Origin: Acheta domesticus
Taxonomy: Eukaryota; Arthropoda; Insecta; Orthoptera; Gryllidae
Length of the DNA: 64,000 nucleotides
Direction: 5' to 3'
NCBI GenBank assembly: GCA_031308135.1
Contig: JAHLJT010008756.1
Location: 101,148,510 to 101,212,509 of the forward strand
Shown here: positions 33,181 through 44,029 of the stretch, piece by piece
Numbering within the stretch: position 1 is the stretch's first letter
How the letters are laid out: each line of letters begins with the position of its first letter
Notes under the pieces: model-generated
Databases searched by the model: none
What the model was told of the DNA's origin: nothing
The model's input: only the letters and a program-made list of their open reading frames with translations
Translations under genes and position numbers: made by a program

Positions 33181-35079
33181 TAATGCTTATTTACATGAAT
33201 ACACACTTTCAAGGATTTGTAACATAAAGCCTTCAAGGGGATTCACTGCAGCTTGGATGTGCTGTTAGCCTCGGCAGCATACGAGATTTTTACAACGAAT
33301 GGCGCCAGTTCGAGCCTGGATTAAGGCATGCGAGTTGTAATGCATATGAGATTCTGAAGACAGTGCTAGACGTTCTCTTGTCACTTAAGTTAATCTTAAA
33401 CATTCAGTACTCCTTCATTTCTCTGAATTTCAAGAGAAGCAGTTAGCCTCTACAGATAGCATTTGAGCACATAGCACAAAAGACAGTAAATGGAAAGACT
33501 TAAATGGCAATGGTATATATGTACTTTACGGCGAAGTAGAAGATTGGATACACGTCCTCTTAAATTGCTATACCACATAATCGTGGAGAGTAAAGTGGTC
33601 GAGAATGGGAAACTATTACTTCCGACATAGAAACGTAACGCTTGCCCAGGACGTAAAAAGAGGGGAGTCTCACTTCACAAAAAAATGAGGTAAATATCTA
33701 GGAAAGATCCACAATGCTATGGAAACGGTGATTAGAGACTGAGAAAATGGCACTTGTTAGTAGTATAAGCGGAGCCTAGTCTGGAGAGAAAATAAACAAG
33801 TATAAAATAAATAAGTTAATCATTAATTATGTTAATAAATCTGCAAGACGTTAAGTAGTAATTAAAACAATAAGAAAACTAATAAATCAAAATATAAGTA
33901 AAGAAATCAATCAATACATAAGAAAATTATTAAATAGTTAAACCGCCTCCACCACCGCCACCACTGCCATCGCCATCGCCACCACCACCACCATATGTAG
34001 GTCTCATCAAATCTAAAGCAGTATTCGCATTGTGAATAATCTCGACCTTTTTTAAATTTCAAACTAACAATTAAAGAATTATTATTTCAATAATATTTAT
34101 AGGGAAACGGAAACAAGTTGCTTCTCACCTGAAATTCTGTCTCCTCGTGTTGTACCTTGTCAACGCATCGAATTGCCACAGTCTTTCTAAGCCGTTTCAT
34201 CGCGTTGTGTATTTAACAGCTCTGTGTTATTAAATTTATTTGATCCTTTTTACATACAGAAGTTCATGAAAGCGTCAATGGCAATAATCTGAAAATAGTA
34301 TTTCAAAAATGGCCTTAAAGTTATTAATTTATGAATTCTCAGATCTAAAATAAGATTGTAAAGTTTAACAAGATTGTGTGTGTTCTGTGCACAGGATATT
34401 GAGGCTACTTTTTTGTCTATATCTACATCTCCGAATAAAGGGAGTCATTCATTTGTGTTCTACACTTTACATTTCGGGGAAAACTTTCGCACCAAAAGCC
34501 TCGATGCTCAAGCGTTATAAGGGAACGAGTTTCCAAGCATGTAAAGCAATTGTCACTGTTTTCTCATCCGCGTGTGTGGGAAAGCTTTGCCTTCATGAAA
34601 CAAGATGTACACGGGATTGTTGTTAAGCCCTCGGTACAATGCAGACTGACAGTTCTCTGACCACCAATTGAAGGTGATGTGTCTACCCTGACAGATAATA
34701 CCGTCTGCAACATATCCCGGTTATTGACTGATGGCGGATGTCTCGGTAGTAGGAAAACATCCACATCCGCTACTCCCCGTTTTGACGTTTTGATCCGCTT
34801 AGCCCACAACCCGACCGCTCTCTTGACAAGAGACGGCACTTCCGTTATAAGTTGTAAATGTTGACCTCGCTTTCGTTTTCCGCTACTGAAAAATGCCCCG
34901 CAGCTTGAGCGGGGATCTCTCTCTGGCGCCAACGTAGCTGTCGGCTACAGCGACACACCCATCGAAAATTACTTACGTTCGCGTAAAATTATCATCTAGT
35001 GAAATTTGTATCTTGTCATTATCTGTTAAAGGGAGCCGGAATGGGCTATCTCGCCAATATCAATGTAAGGAACATTTTC
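33181..35079. other. AT-rich, no gene seen
   Basis: Apart from the inverted repeat copy at 33941-33993, nothing firm. A minus-strand frame of 122 codons (34564-34932) lies in balanced sequence but shows no domain I recognise. Confidence 0.4.
33941..33993 (-). repeat. Displaced inverted copy of the GGN array
   Basis: This isolated GC-rich island in AT-rich DNA is the reverse complement of array sequence. A 42-base core matches 32566-32607 exactly, including the non-periodic 'ggcgatggcgatggcagtg' variant order. It therefore derives from that part of the array or a relative, not from chance triplet drift. Confidence 0.75.
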
Positions 35080-35776
35080 TCAGAAACGAAATAATTTATA
35101 GACTTGAAATTTTATGTGAATGTAGATTCATTAGTTGTAAGCATTTTAACGAAGCCTTTAAAAATATAATTATCGTTTTAATATAAATTGTTGTCCATTG
35201 TAATCTAATTTGTTCTTAAAACACTCCAAATTTTTTCCTTCAAACTTTTCGAGCGGGTAGTGCTAATTACACTCTTTAATATGTCGTAAAGTTCAATTTT
35301 TCTTTTTCTTTTTTTTGCTTTTGCTTTTGCAACAATTATACTAAGGTAATTCTTTTGAAAGATATGCACATTTCCAGGCTTTTGTAAACACTATTATATT
35401 TGTGAGTTAAAATTCTTTAAACGACTTCTAAAGAAGTTTTTCAAAATCACAAAAGATTCCTGTGAAAAAGACAATTTCAATTTTCGCAATTATATCAAAA
35501 AGCGCCAAAATGCCATTTTCTTAAAAACGGCTCCCAATGTTTCAAAGAAAAATGGCATTTAGGATGATTTTTTTACTGTTCTTGAATATTCTTAGAATAA
35601 TGTTTCCGTTCTACAATTAAGAAACCGAAAATTAAAAACATGTGAAAAAATATAGTTTGGGCTGCAATAGATGGCAGCTGGCAAGAGTATATGTGAAGTC
35701 CGAATAGGTAGCCGAGACTCAAGGAAATAGAAAACTAATACGGGAAAGTATGTGCCATTTGTAGCACCATTAGTTT
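35080..35776 (+). repeat. Family D repeat, 3' part
   Basis: It aligns with 21170-21850: 'gggtagtgctaattacact' (35252), 'gatatgcacatttccagg', 'ttaaaaacggctccc', 'gatggcagctggcaagag', 'gaaatagaaaactaatacg' and the 3' end 'gtgccatttgtagcacc' then 'attagttt'. Confidence 0.65.
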
Positions 35777-36620
35777 ATATTGTAGTTTATGAATGAAAAC
35801 CTGGCTTATTTGTCTATTACGAGTTAGTAGCTTTGTATCAGACATTCTTATGCTAATTTGGTAGACACCTATATGTCGTTATGAGGATATGCTAGAATTT
35901 TCTTTTCTGGAAATATTATTCTATGCTTTTTTAGAAAGATATAGAAAATGAAGCAAATATCATTTCATCATCTATATCATTATCTTAATTAATACTTCCA
36001 AATAGCATCCGTGCATGAAATAAAGGAAATCTATTAGGTAAAACGTATGGGTCAAATCTGACCTCCAGAGGTTCACGTAAGCAATGGAGAAACAGAGGGG
36101 AAGGTTTAAAGCAAGTTGAAATAGGGGATATATTTAATTTTAATGCGGTGGGATTGTAAGGTATGGCAGAGGGAAAAACACCCTGAAGGAGGAAAAACCT
36201 TCCATCAGAAGACGAGTACATACTGATCTTCCCAACTCTTTCTACACTATTCTCTGCCATGGACATGACATATTCTCCCTTGGCACCTGAAATAAAATAG
36301 CGTCACCGAAGGTCGCCTGCTGCCTTTGCGTTTACGTCTTGTACCCCTATGCTATTTACTACCTGAGTCATTGCCCGTTACATCCCGGCCGTTGTTTTGA
36401 GAGAAGGGCGTTTCTATGTAGAGAAGGGAGGAACTATCTAGTAAGTTTCCATTCATAGGTAACCCAAAAAGATGTCCTCACAACAATCGAGAGAAAACAT
36501 TGAATACATTAACGAGGCAGAATCCTTGAAACTGTGCATAGGATCTTTCTAAAATATAATTATAATAATTCTGCATATTTTTAGCCCCTCTTTCTTGAAC
36601 TGGCTGATGTTAAACGTAGT
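35777..36620. other. No gene seen
   Basis: About 840 bp without a recognised exon or element. A 93-codon minus-strand frame (35985-36266) has no known domain. Confidence 0.4.
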
Positions 36621-37130
36621 AGTGATGCGATATCGATAACTAAACATCGATGTTTTCAAACATCGATGTTCAAAATTAAAACATTGATATTAAAAATACA
36701 TCGACCAGAAACGATCGATACTTTTCAACATCGATGTTTTAAAGCTGGCTGATTAAACCCTAACATTAAATTCGGGCGAAAGAAAATTTAATTTGACAGC
36801 TCATTTGACCCAGTTTATTAATTTATAATGAAGATTATGTGAAAACAAAGTTAAAAGCATCTCCCCATGTGCAAAACACTAATAAAAAATAACTAGAAGG
36901 GCGTTGGGGTCATCTGGGACGAGAGCCTGCTCGATGAAGCAAACAGCGTTCGTGGATCGAACACAAACTGACAGCGACACCAACAATTTCGTATTTTAAC
37001 TTTAATAAAATATATATTACGGGAATTTTTCATTCCCGAAACGTCTAGTCCAAAACATAGATGTTACAAAATTTGGCTTTAATATCTCTATGTTTAAAAC
37101 GTCGATGTTTTTATAAAAAACATATGTAGA
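36621..37130. repeat. CATCGATG palindrome cluster, possible hAT-type end
   Basis: The 12-base palindrome 'aacatcgatgtt' occurs three times in about 85 bp (36648-36735), with related 'catagatg' and 'cgtcgatgttt' words at 37055-37110. The cluster begins 'agtgatgcgatatcgata', which resembles hAT-family ends and contains TATCGATA. I could not find an opposite end, so a complete element is not shown. Confidence 0.4.
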
Positions 37131-37328
37131 AATGTGTCAGTAATTAAAAAAATATTAAATACAGTTTTAATTCCAAAATAACGAGCTTTTCTTACTCTTA
37201 CCTTGTGAGCTGTACAACACACGAGTAAGAGAAAATGAACAATGTTAAAAGGAGAATTTATGCAAAGTGCTTCCTTGAAAGCACTGATACCTAACCGAGC
37301 TCTTCCTTCTAGTTACGAGAAACCCCAA
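37131..37328. other. AT-rich spacer
   Basis: Short AT-rich spacer between the palindrome cluster and the tandem repeat. Nothing recognised. Confidence 0.4.
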
Positions 37329-37469
37329 GCGGGATGCAACCGGGCTGACATTTTGGGGAGGCAGGTAAAAAGCCCTAGGAGAAGTTGACAGCGGGATGCA
37401 ATCGGGATAACATTTTGGGGAGGCAGGTACAAAGCCTTAGGAGAAGTTGACAGCGGGATGCAATCGGGC
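37329..37469. repeat. Tandem repeat, 62-bp unit, 2.3 copies
   Basis: Units start at 37329, 37391 and 37453 with 'gcgggatgcaa' and contain 'cattttggggaggcaggta' and 'ggagaagttgaca'. The first two differ at only a few positions. The third stops after about 17 bases, at the start of a CpG-rich patch. Confidence 0.9.
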
Positions 37470-37640
37470 CACGTCCGCATGCCCTCTACCCCCTCCCCCG
37501 CTCCGACCGGGTCTTGGCCGCGCCTCGGCCGCCTGGAAATGGGAGTGCAGTCGCGCGGCAAATGAGGCGCCTCTCGGCAATCAATCGGCTCCGCACGCGC
37601 TCAATGGCGCCGCTGCCACCGCAGGAACACACCGCTGCAC
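37470..37640. other. CpG-rich patch
   Basis: Short GC-rich stretch ('ccgcgcctcggccgcc') directly after the 62-bp repeat. Open frames in two phases are compositional. Confidence 0.45.
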
Positions 37641-37743
37641 TCGCATTCACAGCCAACAAGCGTGCTCAAGTAATGGAACGGAACCTCGCCATTCGATCCC
37701 CTCTAATTAGCTAAGAAAAGATGCAGGTTTAATTTATAATACA

Positions 37744-37820
37744 CAGTACAACCTCGTTAATCCGGATCAACTGGGGACGGACCCGATCCGAGTGAACGAA
37801 AATCCGGGTTATCCAAAGAA
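37744..37820 (+). mobile_element. Lone pogo/Tigger-like terminal sequence
   Basis: 'cagtacaacctcgttaatcc' and the following 'gatccgag..aacgaaaatccgggttatcc' have the form of pogo/Tigger terminal repeats, which start CAGTA and read 'cctcg.ttatccg'. No matching right end was found in the next kilobases, so this is probably a solitary or truncated end. Confidence 0.5.
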
Positions 37821-39885
37821 TGAAGTATAAACGATAGAAAAGCACACGGACTTACCACACATATTTTTAATATAGTTCAAAAATTGCTCTCAGCACACTT
37901 TTACTAAATACGCATTGTAATATGTATTTCCACTGTTCACAATATACATAGGTACAAACTAGTCGGTGGGCCTGAGAAAGTCCAGTGCATCGCCAGAGCT
38001 ACTTCCTCCCCTCGCCTTTTTTTTCCATTCGCGGGCAGCCCTTGAGAGGGGTCGGGAGGGGGAGGGAAAGGAAAGGGTTGGCAGATGATGTGACTGCATA
38101 GAGCAGAAGAGGTTCTTCTGTAATACCATTTATAAGGAATCGACACAAAATCTCATCTTTTACTGCTGGATAGGAAATGACCCGCCACGGGTTCATCAAA
38201 GGTATTTAAGAGAAAAACTAGTGGAAATGTGCGCATACTTTCCCTCCCCTTACTGTTATGAAATGAATAATTTGGATATTGTAATGAATACTAAACCTGC
38301 TGACAATAGTTCACACTACCGCTAAGTAGACTAAATACATTGTCTTTCCGAATTGTCCCACGTGAACAGATACGGATGTAAAAACACTGAAGTTACTGTT
38401 TGGGATACTATCAAACAGTATTTATATATTTAGTTCATGTTCCATCTACCTGAGCACTTATATCACGATGGATTTCACGTCTCACTGTACCTTAATCACA
38501 AAATTATGCATTCATTTTCGCATTTGGACACCTGTGCCATCTTCAATGTACTGCATTCTTACCTCACATGAAATATAAAGAAAAATTAGAGTCGTTTTTG
38601 AAAAATTTTTTAAAAATATTTTTGAAAAAATGTCACACTCAAAGTTACTCAACAATTAGGGACTTATATTTTTTTAACTTGTAGATAACATTTAAGCTAT
38701 ATAATTAAGACTGAAACAAAGAAGTATCTACATATTCACGATATAGAACAGAAGTAAAATATATTTGAACTTTTGAAATGTTCGAAATTGCAGATACATT
38801 ATTGAAAATTGGATATATACAATATTTATAAAGATGTCCTCTATTCGAGAAAAAATTTCAAAAATGTCCTTCTTTTTTCTGAAAATGTGAAAATATCGTA
38901 GGGGCATATATGATGTAAAGTATTCTCCAAAAAGTAAGATATCGTAAAGATCTTCGAAAAGGAGGAATTATATCATACTTATGATATGATTATTAAGTTC
39001 GAGCCGAAAAGTTTCTAATCTGACTGAGTTATACTGATATATCTTTGGAACAGCACTAATAGACCTTAATACAATGAGTCAGCATTGAATATTTATTTTT
39101 ACTTTTCTTTATATTATGGCTTAGAGGGGATAAATATTCAGTCAGCTCATCAATACTTCCCCAAATTTTAGGTCGTAAAGTCGACATTTAAGGTTATTTG
39201 GAACTGTAACCTTGCATATATGTCAGTATTACTACAGACTGCCTCAAATCCTATCCACAAATACGTCAGTAGCATCCTGGTGTATTTCATCCGTTATAAA
39301 CAAGTTGAGATACTTCTTCATAATTTATTTGTGCAACTAATTCAATAACCAAAACAATAGGTTTCAATTTTGATAGTTTTATGTTTGGTAAGTGATATAA
39401 TGTTAGTAATGAAATCAAATTAACCCATATATTTCGTGTTTTCGTTTCGCGCATTTTCTGTTTATTCACATTTGTACTGTATTAATCCTTACTTGTAGAG
39501 TAAGGTATTATCGGTTTATACGCATTTATATACATATAGAACCCAACCAAGTGAAGTGTAGGTCTAAAGAGGGAACGGCGCATCTGAGAACTAACAACGG
39601 CGACAGTTGCGTCGCGCTTTAGCGCCGGGGCAGTGTAGTCTGGTGCACTCATACTCCGTTTCAAAGTAATGAAGCATTTTTCTGTAACATAGTACGTAAT
39701 GCTAATTAATCAGCCCAATTAATTTTTTCAGATAATTTTCCACAGAAATATTACTTTAACCACACAGAAAGCATTTAATAATTCGATCAACCATTAACGA
39801 TTTTAAATACATCTCCATTACGTTGTATTTTATGGGAATCTGGAACTTAAATAAAAATTTACTAGATTTTTTTCATTAAATTGAA
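37821..39885. other. AT-rich, no gene seen
   Basis: About 2 kb. A short GGGAGG/CCTCCC-rich spot lies at 38045-38070. No exon, RNA gene or complete element was recognised. Confidence 0.45.
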
Positions 39886-39887
39886 TA

Positions 39888-39914
39888 CAAGGTCTGTATG
39901 ATAAGTAATGAGAC
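39888..39914 (+). repeat. Mariner left inverted terminal repeat
   Basis: 27 bases identical, in reverse complement, to 41187-41213. The outermost base follows the TA at 39886-39887. This is where the transposase binds and cleaves in this family. Confidence 0.95.
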
Positions 39915-40092
39915 TCGCCGCGCCGCGGCGCGCGTGTCGCTGAAGCGGGGTTTTAGGTGGTGGGGGATGTAGTGGGGGGTCGGAGCAAAGCAACACACCG
40001 CGCGTCAGTTGGCTCCGGGCCTTAGCGGAGCGCTGACAAGCCTTGGGCAAAGCCCTTGTGAAAATTCTGGTCACGGCGGAAAATCAACAAAC

Positions 40093-41142
40093 ATGGAGGG
40101 TTCCATCGAACAGCGTTATGCGATCAAATTTTGCTTTCGCCTGGGGAAAACGGCTACTCAGACGCTTTCTCTCATCAAGGAGGCCTACAAAGATGAAGCC
40201 CTATCAAAAGCCCAGGTGTTTCGTTGGCACAGTGAGTTCCGGAACGGCCGGGAAAGCGTTGAGGATCTGGAGAGGGCTGGACGCCCGACAACAGTGACTT
40301 CGGACGAAACTGTGACAAAAGTGAGGAATCTACTGAACTCAGACCGTCGATTATCGTTGAGATTGATGGCTGCTGAACTCGATATGAACCACACAACAGT
40401 GCACAAGATTGTGACGGAACAATTGGGAATGAGAAAAATTTGTGCGAAACTGGTGCCGCGAGTGTTGAGTGACGAACAAAAGCAACGACGTGTTGAGTGT
40501 TGTCAGGAAATGTTGAACCTCATGAACAGTGAACCTGACTTCGAAGATGACGTCATAACAGGTGACGAGTCGTGGGTGTTCCAGTACGACCCTGAAACGA
40601 AACGACAAAGCGCGGAGTGGCACACTCCTGCGTCCCCGCGCCCCAAGAAGGCCAGAATGTCGAAGTCAAAGGTGAAAACAATGTTGATTGTTTTTTTTGA
40701 CAATCTGGGGGTGGTCCACAAGGAGTTTGTACCCCCAGGACAATCAGTCAACGCCGCCTTCTACAAAAAAGTCCTCGAGAGACTGCACAGGAGCGTCAAG
40801 CGGAAGAGACCAGAGATCGCTAGCCGGTGGAAGTTGCATCACGACAATGCCCCTGCCCACACCGCCTTCGTAGTGACCTCCTTTTTGACCCGGATCGGGG
40901 TGGAAGTCCTTCCACAACCACCCTACAGCCCAGATGTGAGCCCGGCCGACTTCTTCCTCTTCCCGAAGCTGAAGTCACGCTTGAAAGGAACCCGTTTTGA
41001 AGACGTCACAGCCATCCAAGCAGCCGTGACCAAATTTCTAAAGGACATGCCGGATGCTGACTTCCAGGGGGCGTTTGCAGCGTGGAAACATCGATTGCAG
41101 AAGTGCATCGACGCAAGAGGAGAGTACTTCGAAAGCTTTTAA
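40093..41142 (+). CDS. Mariner transposase, 349 aa, apparently intact
   Basis: It excises and inserts the element by cut and paste at TA sites, acting in the nucleus as a DDE/D enzyme with divalent metal. Residues 1-55 and about 85-110 are the paired helix-turn-helix DNA-binding region. The catalytic triad is D158 (in TGDESW), D251 (in HHDNAPAH) and D286 (in YSPDVSPADFF). The 34-residue gap between the last two is the D34D mariner signature. The WVPHEL linker motif reads LVPRVL here, so the usual W is L. The first in-frame ATG of that length class is at 40093. An upstream ATG at 40009 would add 28 residues unlike the family, so I prefer 40093. It stops at TAA 41140-41142, followed by AATAAA at 41163. 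The 349-residue length is normal. No frameshift or stop is seen; activity is an inference. Confidence 0.95.
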   Translation: MEGSIEQRYAIKFCFRLGKTATQTLSLIKEAYKDEALSKAQVFRWHSEFRNGRESVEDLERAGRPTTVTSDETVTKVRNLLNSDRRLSLRLMAAELDMNHTTVHKIVTEQLGMRKICAKLVPRVLSDEQKQRRVECCQEMLNLMNSEPDFEDDVITGDESWVFQYDPETKRQSAEWHTPASPRPKKARMSKSKVKTMLIVFFDNLGVVHKEFVPPGQSVNAAFYKKVLERLHRSVKRKRPEIASRWKLHHDNAPAHTAFVVTSFLTRIGVEVLPQPPYSPDVSPADFFLFPKLKSRLKGTRFEDVTAIQAAVTKFLKDMPDADFQGAFAAWKHRLQKCIDARGEYFESF

Positions 41143-41162
41143 GTCCCTGTAAAGATGAGATC

Positions 41163-41168
41163 AATAAA
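41163..41168 (+). promoter_or_regulatory. Mariner polyadenylation signal
   Basis: AATAAA 21 bases after the transposase stop codon and just before the right inverted repeat, which is compact and typical of the family. Confidence 0.6.
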
Positions 41169-41186
41169 ACATTGTTTCCAGAACCG

Positions 41187-41213
41187 GTCTCATTACTTAT
41201 CATACAGACCTTG
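41187..41213 (-). repeat. Mariner right inverted terminal repeat
   Basis: Perfect reverse complement of 39888-39914, followed by the TA at 41214-41215. Confidence 0.95.
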
Positions 41214-41215
41214 TA

Positions 41216-42059
41216 ATGTAATGTACGCATGTTTTAAAATTTGTTGTGTAGCGTGACTGGAATATGCGATTACAGTAATCGCGAGAGTTAGGTTCCCAAA
41301 AAGCATCGTGAATGTTGAGTTTGTCTTTCAATGAAGAATGATGGGTTAGGTTCCTGGATATAAAACACCTGTTTAATAAAGAAAGAAAAAATCTGACAAT
41401 TAATTGCAGTAGAACTGAGTAAGTGCTACTACAAATAGAATTCACGATTAACATTCCAAAATTAACAAATAAAACAATGTTTGAAACCTATTCCAAGGTT
41501 GAAAGTGATTGGATACAGGATTTTGTTTTTGTTGTTTTGTTTAATCATCCTCCTTGTTGTTCTAATATTCAAATATGAAAGCGTTGCTGCTTCTATTTCT
41601 CTCTTAAATGTCGAAGTTATTTCCACGTTCGGTTCACATTTGAATGTCCTTTCCACCAGAGCTTGTTTAAGTTTTTGAATACCATTAACAGTTTTGACAT
41701 TGAAGTTGCTGCAGGATGCAGTTTTGCTTCAGTTAGTTTGCATTACCTTCGAGGAGGTTTTCTTCACTGACGACTTCCCGAAGCTCCATTTCAATGAGGT
41801 CATTATAATGAAAGTTTCACTGATCCTGAATGGCTCGTTCCCGTGTCCGAAACTCTTACCTCCCATTTGAGGAAACTGAATTGAATTATTTTAAAATTGT
41901 GTTATTCTGTAAAAATGAATTGACATTTCAATTTTGAAATTTTTACAGAAAGTGATACTTTGAGCTCCGACGTCTGCCAAGTTTGTTTCTTAGATGGCGC
42001 TGTTAAAGGAAAATAAATCAGTTTCAAGAAGTGCTCATGAAAAAAAGTAGTACGACCAA
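41216..42059. other. AT-rich, no gene seen
   Basis: About 840 bp. A 65-codon frame at 41481-41678 has one hydrophobic run but no family signature. Confidence 0.4.
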
Positions 42060-42176
42060 CAGACGCACTCGCGAATGTTGAAGTCCCGAATGTTAAAACC
42101 GGTAGCATTCCTTTAATCGCGAATGTTCGGAACTCGCGAATAACGAATTTGCGGAAGTCGAGGCATTACAGTACTG
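42060..42176 (-). mobile_element. Lone pogo/Tigger-like right end
   Basis: Read on the minus strand from about 42176 the sequence is 'cagtactgtaatgcctcgac', then 'ttccgcaaattcg' and repeated 'cgcgaatg/cgcgag' words. This resembles terminal repeats of the pogo/Tigger type. The partner end was not found upstream, and the preceding 41.7-42.06 kb gives no transposase. Confidence 0.45.
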
Positions 42177-43239
42177 ATTATTCTTAGGACTCAAAATACT
42201 TCCGTTCTTTATATGGTTATCAGTATTTATTAATATAATTATCGAACGCGTCGGCATTTTTCTGTGATTTTAAATGGACTGTCACGGATATTGGTGAACC
42301 TAAGATGACATTACAAGAGGGCCATGAATACATTTTCGTACCTTGGTCTAGATCGGTGTTTCAGTTTTCAGTTGCACCGAGTATTCCAATTGCTCAATCT
42401 CTTTCTCTCCGAAGCAAAACAAAGCGCAGTGCTGCACTCATCGCCAGTCCTACACTCCGCTTGGTCGGGTTATAACCTAACCTTGATTTTAATATTGCAG
42501 GAAGGCTTGCATAAGTAAACAGAAAATGAAGGTTGATGCACATACAATAATATTAAAATCACTGAAATTATGTAAAAATTCCAGATTAACTTACATACGA
42601 GTATAAATGAATAGGCTTCTTTAATTCATTCGTGAAACAGTCGTATTAAATTCTGCTCGTGCTTTAGAAATTTTCATATATAAATCCCCTCATCTCTTTA
42701 TGACTCTGAGATTTATCGACAATTTCCAAAGCACTCGTGGAATTAACTATGAGAAATGGGCAGAACTTAACACCAATATGCACGAAAATATGATTTCGTT
42801 TGTTTTTTATATTTTCTCTAATTGTAATTAAAACAGAAAACACATTTATACTTTCATGATAGCAGACATCTGTATATCATGCAAAATATTTTGTCATTCT
42901 TGATAGAGGGTCCAGAACGCATTCATTGGGAAAGGCAAGTCTAAGAGAGCCTTATCGACCAGCACAAGGGGATAATCGCACTCCCTAACCAAAGTTCGTT
43001 TTCTCAGTAAAATTCAAATAAGATATAATGTTAAATCGAGCCACTGGATTTTCAATGCAATGTGAAGCGATAGGGGATGCATTTACGTAATGTTCGGTTT
43101 AAAGGCTGTAGGTAATTTAAAATTAATTAATCCTTGATTGACTTGCTTGGGTTGTTCATGTCTACATAAATCACAAGGTATATATTTCATTATACAATTC
43201 TGCATGGCACTGCCAACAATGGCTTGGCATTTTAGGACC
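42177..43239. other. AT-rich, no gene seen
   Basis: About 1.06 kb with no recognised feature. Confidence 0.45.
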
Positions 43240-43505
43240 GGATCAATCCGACTTTTACCAGCTAGTGGTGTTCCGTGGCCCGAACCTTGTTTTTAATTAT
43301 GATCAACGCTTGTGGATAAGGGAGCATGACGTATTCCCTTCACTGTACCTAGCTTACTGGTTCTGAGCCTTTTCTTTCGTCACACAGCTAAACAAACTAA
43401 GAGAATTTGTTTTAGAAAGCTGCAACTTTATTTTTAACCCGGCTGGGAACCGAATCCGAGACCGCATCACAGAAAGCCAGCATCATGTCCATGAGCCATC
43501 CGAGG
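43240..43505 (-). mobile_element. SINE-3, copy 2
   Basis: Aligns with 28960-29236: 'agctagtggtgttccgtgg', 'cattcccttcactgtacc'-like words, 'tttcgtcacacagct', 'agaaagctgcaactttattt' and the head region 'gaaccgaatccgagaccg', with a degenerate B box. It has the same orientation as copy 1. Confidence 0.55.
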
Positions 43506-43517
43506 GACTACCACTTT

Positions 43518-43868
43518 TAGTTAGTTAGTGACTTATTTTACATGGCGAGACTCAGGCCATGAGGCCTGCTCTTCCGTCTGACTACGCAAATTTCACTACG
43601 CTCCTTCCACCAACTAGCGGAGAAAGAAGGTTATTATCTCGGGCGACGAAACAGGCGATTTGAATTTAGCTCAGAGGCGTCATTTAGGCTTGAGGATCTT
43701 TTACATGCAAGTAAATCTACTAACATGGGACAGCCGGCTTTACTTCCCCTCCGAAGGAAGGCGTACGAAGGATTTTTACGCCCTTAAAAATCCACGGCTT
43801 CGATCGGGTTTGAACCCGCGAACTTTGGTATGACAGTCCGGTACCCGCTAACCGTTTCACCATCCGCG
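43518..43868 (-). mobile_element. SINE-2, inverted copy
   Basis: The minus-strand reading has the tRNA-like head at 43868-43793 ('gtgaaacggttagcggg', B box 'gggttcaaacccg') and the full body to 'ggcctgagtctcgccatgta'. The tail 'aaaataagtcactaactaac' borders SINE-3 copy 2. It is close to the plus copy at 25601-25948, with one short insertion near 43760-43780. Confidence 0.75.
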
Positions 43869-44029
43869 GGTTAATAATACGTAAAGAATGGTAAATAGGT
43901 AATGGTAAAGAATGAGTAATTAATACCTAGGGAACTTGCCAGTTCGCAGTTAAAATACACTATTTTTATTTCAATTACACGTATCCCATAAAAACAGTGT
44001 AATGTTTTCTCATTCCGAGAGGTGCGAAA

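Larger units (their letters stand above)
39888..41213 (+). mobile_element. Intact mariner element, 1326 bp
   Basis: Perfect 27-bp inverted ends (39888-39914 and 41187-41213, starting 'caaggtctgtatgataag') are flanked by TA on both sides (39886-39887 and 41214-41215). The element holds one uninterrupted transposase gene. Its length is normal for mariner, about 1.3 kb. Identical ends and an open frame with all catalytic residues indicate a recent insertion that may still be able to move. The 5' leader is strikingly GC-rich, unlike the AT-rich flanks. Confidence 0.97.

Noticed and set aside
31944..33227. Several frames up to 397 codons on both strands, glycine-, proline- or histidine-rich
   Set aside because: They are generated by the GGN triplet array and surrounding CpG-rich DNA, with no start or splice context and no domain.
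34564..34932. 122-codon minus-strand frame as a gene
   Set aside because: No known motif, and composition and neighbourhood suggest repeat-derived sequence. I could not support a function.
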